Shown piece after piece: positions 7,700-8,535 of a DNA stretch of 8,535 bases (the stretch's first letter is position 1; each line of letters opens with the position of its first letter). The DNA is from an uncultured Alphaproteobacteria bacterium (GTDB lineage Bacteria; Pseudomonadota; Alphaproteobacteria; Caulobacterales; Caulobacteraceae), in contig CAIYSH010000476.1 in assembly GCA_903928755.1 (NCBI GenBank), positions 1-8,535 on the forward strand. The letters run 5' to 3'. The notes beneath the pieces were generated by a model. That model saw only the letters and a list, made by a program, of their open reading frames with translations. It did no database searches and was not told where the DNA came from. The translations under genes and the position numbers were made by a program.

Positions 7700-7718
7700 A
7701 TGGTTAACATGCCACTAA
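7700..7718 (-). promoter_or_regulatory. Candidate CtrA binding site upstream of cpaB
   Basis: On the minus strand the bases read TTAG-TGGCATG-TTAACCAT (7718-7700). The known CtrA box of Caulobacter is TTAA-N7-TTAA, often as TTAACCAT. Here the spacing is exactly seven, the second half is perfect and extended, and the first half differs by one base. It lies in the only gap between cpaA and cpaB, about 110 nt before the cpaB ATG and just past the cpaA stop. CtrA is known to activate pilA in C. crescentus, so control of the machinery operon by the same regulator is plausible. This is inference; no clear -35/-10 pair could be assigned downstream. Confidence 0.5.
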
Positions 7719-7720
7719 GG

Positions 7721-8248
7721 TCAGCTTGAAATTGTGCCCGTAAAGATCTGGATGAGCGCCGATGAGGGATAGGCGAAAAGTGCCCCGGCGGCGATGGCTA
7801 CACCGTAGGGCACATTCTCTCCGTGGGTGGTCAATCTTGCAAACCAGGCAGGTCCGCCCACAACATAGCGCCTGACCCAGAGCGAACGCATGCCCAGCAG
7901 TCCGACGGCAAGCAACCCCCCGGCGACCGCGGTCACGGCGGTGAATTCGATAAAGCTTGGAAAGCCCAGCCAGAAACCCGCAGCCGCAAAGAGTTTCGCA
8001 TCGCCGCCCCCAATCCAGCCCAGGCCAAACATGACAATGCCGAGGATCAGGGCGATCACGCCGACGCCAACATTCATGCCCAGGGTATGTAGCGGCAATC
8101 CCATGGCCAGGGCGGTCGGGAAAAAGGCCAGGCAGGTGCCGAAGGAAATCCAGTTCGGAATTGTGTAGCTGGTCACATCCCTCAATCCGGCAAGGATGAC
8201 CATGGCTGGGAATACCGAAAGCAGGGCGATCTGCAGCAACTGGATCAT
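7721..8248 (-). CDS. cpaA: CpaA prepilin peptidase (A24 family)
   Basis: This 175-residue polytopic membrane protein is of the short A24A type, without the N-terminal domain of PilD. It has the two catalytic aspartates of the family: Asp24 in LRDVTSYTIPNW and Asp83 in GGGDAK (80-85). Hydrophobic helices lie at about 3-21, 34-50, 57-77, 87-120 and 150-165, and the conserved C-terminal VPYGVAIAAGALFAYP is present. It cleaves the short leader of the Flp pilin (and any pseudopilins) at the cytoplasmic face of the inner membrane. Whether it also N-methylates is not readable here. The ATG at 8248-8246 has AAGG 7 nt upstream. It lies 71 nt after the pilin terminator and 130 nt before cpaB. Intact and typical in length. 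Confidence 0.96.
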   Translation of the reverse strand: MIQLLQIALLSVFPAMVILAGLRDVTSYTIPNWISFGTCLAFFPTALAMGLPLHTLGMNVGVGVIALILGIVMFGLGWIGGGDAKLFAAAGFWLGFPSFIEFTAVTAVAGGLLAVGLLGMRSLWVRRYVVGGPAWFARLTTHGENVPYGVAIAAGALFAYPSSALIQIFTGTISS

Positions 8249-8319
8249 GGGTGAACCTTGGTCGACGTTCCGTTTCGCCGGTATTCTGCGGGGTCAGGGT
8301 GAACGAAGGATTTAGAATG

Positions 8320-8351
8320 AAAAAGGCCCCAGCGCATGTGCGCTGAGGCCT
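8320..8351 (-). terminator. Intrinsic terminator after the pilin gene
   Basis: The minus strand reads AGGCCTCAGCGC, loop ACAT, then GCGCTGGGGCCT, followed directly by further T residues. This gives a 12-bp stem (8351-8340 with 8335-8324, one G-T wobble) and a run of five T (8324-8320, the first of them closing the stem). It sits about 75 nt after the pilin stop and 71 nt before cpaA. It would end most transcripts made from the pilin promoter, so that pilin mRNA exceeds cpa mRNA. Read the other way, the plus strand lacks a T-run after the stem, so the terminator acts on the minus strand. Confidence 0.88.
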
Positions 8352-8391
8352 GATTTCGCCGGACCGAGGTCCGCAACCCAAGGGTAATCCG

Positions 8392-8410
8392 GGGGCGTTG
8401 ACTTCGCCCC
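8392..8410 (-). other. Small GC hairpin in the 3' untranslated region of the pilin mRNA
   Basis: GGGGCG (8410-8405) and CGCCCC (8397-8392) can pair around a 7-nt loop, AAGTCAA. The hairpin begins 14 nt after the second stop codon and has no T-run, so it is not a terminator. It could protect the pilin message from 3' decay. Six base pairs in GC-rich DNA can also arise by chance. Confidence 0.35.
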
Positions 8411-8426
8411 GAACCCTCCAGGTCTA

Positions 8427-8535
8427 TTACTGAGGCATAGCCGTGGCGATCTTGTTGAAGGTGCCGGAAACCTTGCCCGACATGGTGTTCATGACGGCGA
8501 TCAGGGCAACGGCGATCAGCGACGCGATCAGGCCA
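8427..8535 (-). CDS. pilA: Flp/Fap-type major pilin (partial, C-terminal 35 residues)
   Basis: Only the 3' end lies in the window: 35 full codons beginning GLIASLIAVALIAVMNTMSG and ending FNKIATAMPQ. The next base outward is T, consistent with a Tyr codon, giving the '(EY)GLIxxLIAV' motif that follows the prepilin cleavage site in Flp pilins. The hydrophobic helix followed by a short polar tail is the normal layout for these pilins of about 55-65 residues. The gene ends with tandem stops TAA TAG (8429-8424), as expected for a highly expressed gene. It is followed by a terminator and then the peptidase gene, as in the Caulobacter pilA-cpaA order. The symbol rests on that synteny. The leader and promoter lie outside the window. 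Confidence 0.88.
   Translation of the reverse strand, partial: GLIASLIAVALIAVMNTMSGKVSGTFNKIATAMPQ

Noticed and set aside
7704..8381. Minus-strand frame of 225 codons overlapping cpaA
   Set aside because: It is out of frame with a clear prepilin peptidase, runs through the terminator hairpin, and has a composition rich in Arg, Cys and His typical of a shadow frame.
1..8535. Possible new defence or mobile system
   Set aside because: Every stretch of more than about 180 bases is covered by recognised tad/cpa pilus genes in the standard order. There are no transposases, integrases, tRNA sites, direct-repeat borders or foreign composition.

Overview
The window is one end-to-end stretch of a tad/cpa (type IVc, Flp-type) pilus locus, read entirely from the minus strand. 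In transcription order, from high to low coordinates, it holds: the 3' end of a Flp/Fap-type pilin gene (pilA-like), an intrinsic terminator, cpaA (prepilin peptidase), a 130-bp gap with a candidate CtrA site, then cpaB, cpaC, cpaD, cpaE, cpaF, tadB (cpaG) and the first 155 codons of tadC (cpaH), which runs off the left edge. No plus-strand gene is supported. There are no RNA genes, mobile elements, CRISPR arrays or sizeable repeats.

The gene order pilA-cpaABCDEF-tadB-tadC is the classical Caulobacter crescentus arrangement. Three further points suggest an alphaproteobacterium, probably in or near the Caulobacterales: the high-GC coding bias, the CpaD lipoprotein (a family largely alphaproteobacterial), and a TTAG-N7-TTAACCAT site resembling the CtrA box. 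The genus cannot be fixed from sequence reading alone.

The parts form one machine. CpaA cleaves (and probably methylates) the pilin. CpaC is the outer-membrane secretin, with CpaD as its lipoprotein partner and CpaB as a periplasmic component anchored in the inner membrane. CpaE, a receiver/MinD-like protein, localises the apparatus. CpaF is the cytoplasmic motor ATPase, and TadB and TadC are the inner-membrane platform.

Two levels of expression are written into the DNA. The pilin gene is closed off by a strong terminator (8320-8351), so pilin can be made in excess of the machinery. cpaB to tadC is packed tightly for translational coupling: 4-bp ATGA overlaps at cpaB/cpaC and cpaC/cpaD, a 10-bp gap at cpaD/cpaE, none at cpaE/cpaF, 6 bp at cpaF/tadB and 10 bp at tadB/tadC. 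The cpaA-cpaB gap is the only other intergenic space and is the likeliest site of a second promoter.

This looks like a well-known system. I found no evidence of an undescribed one. The observations worth a second look are regulatory (terminator, CtrA-like site, TTG start) and family-level protein details (missing P-loop lysine in CpaE, a cysteine pair in the secretin, a long insert in CpaB).
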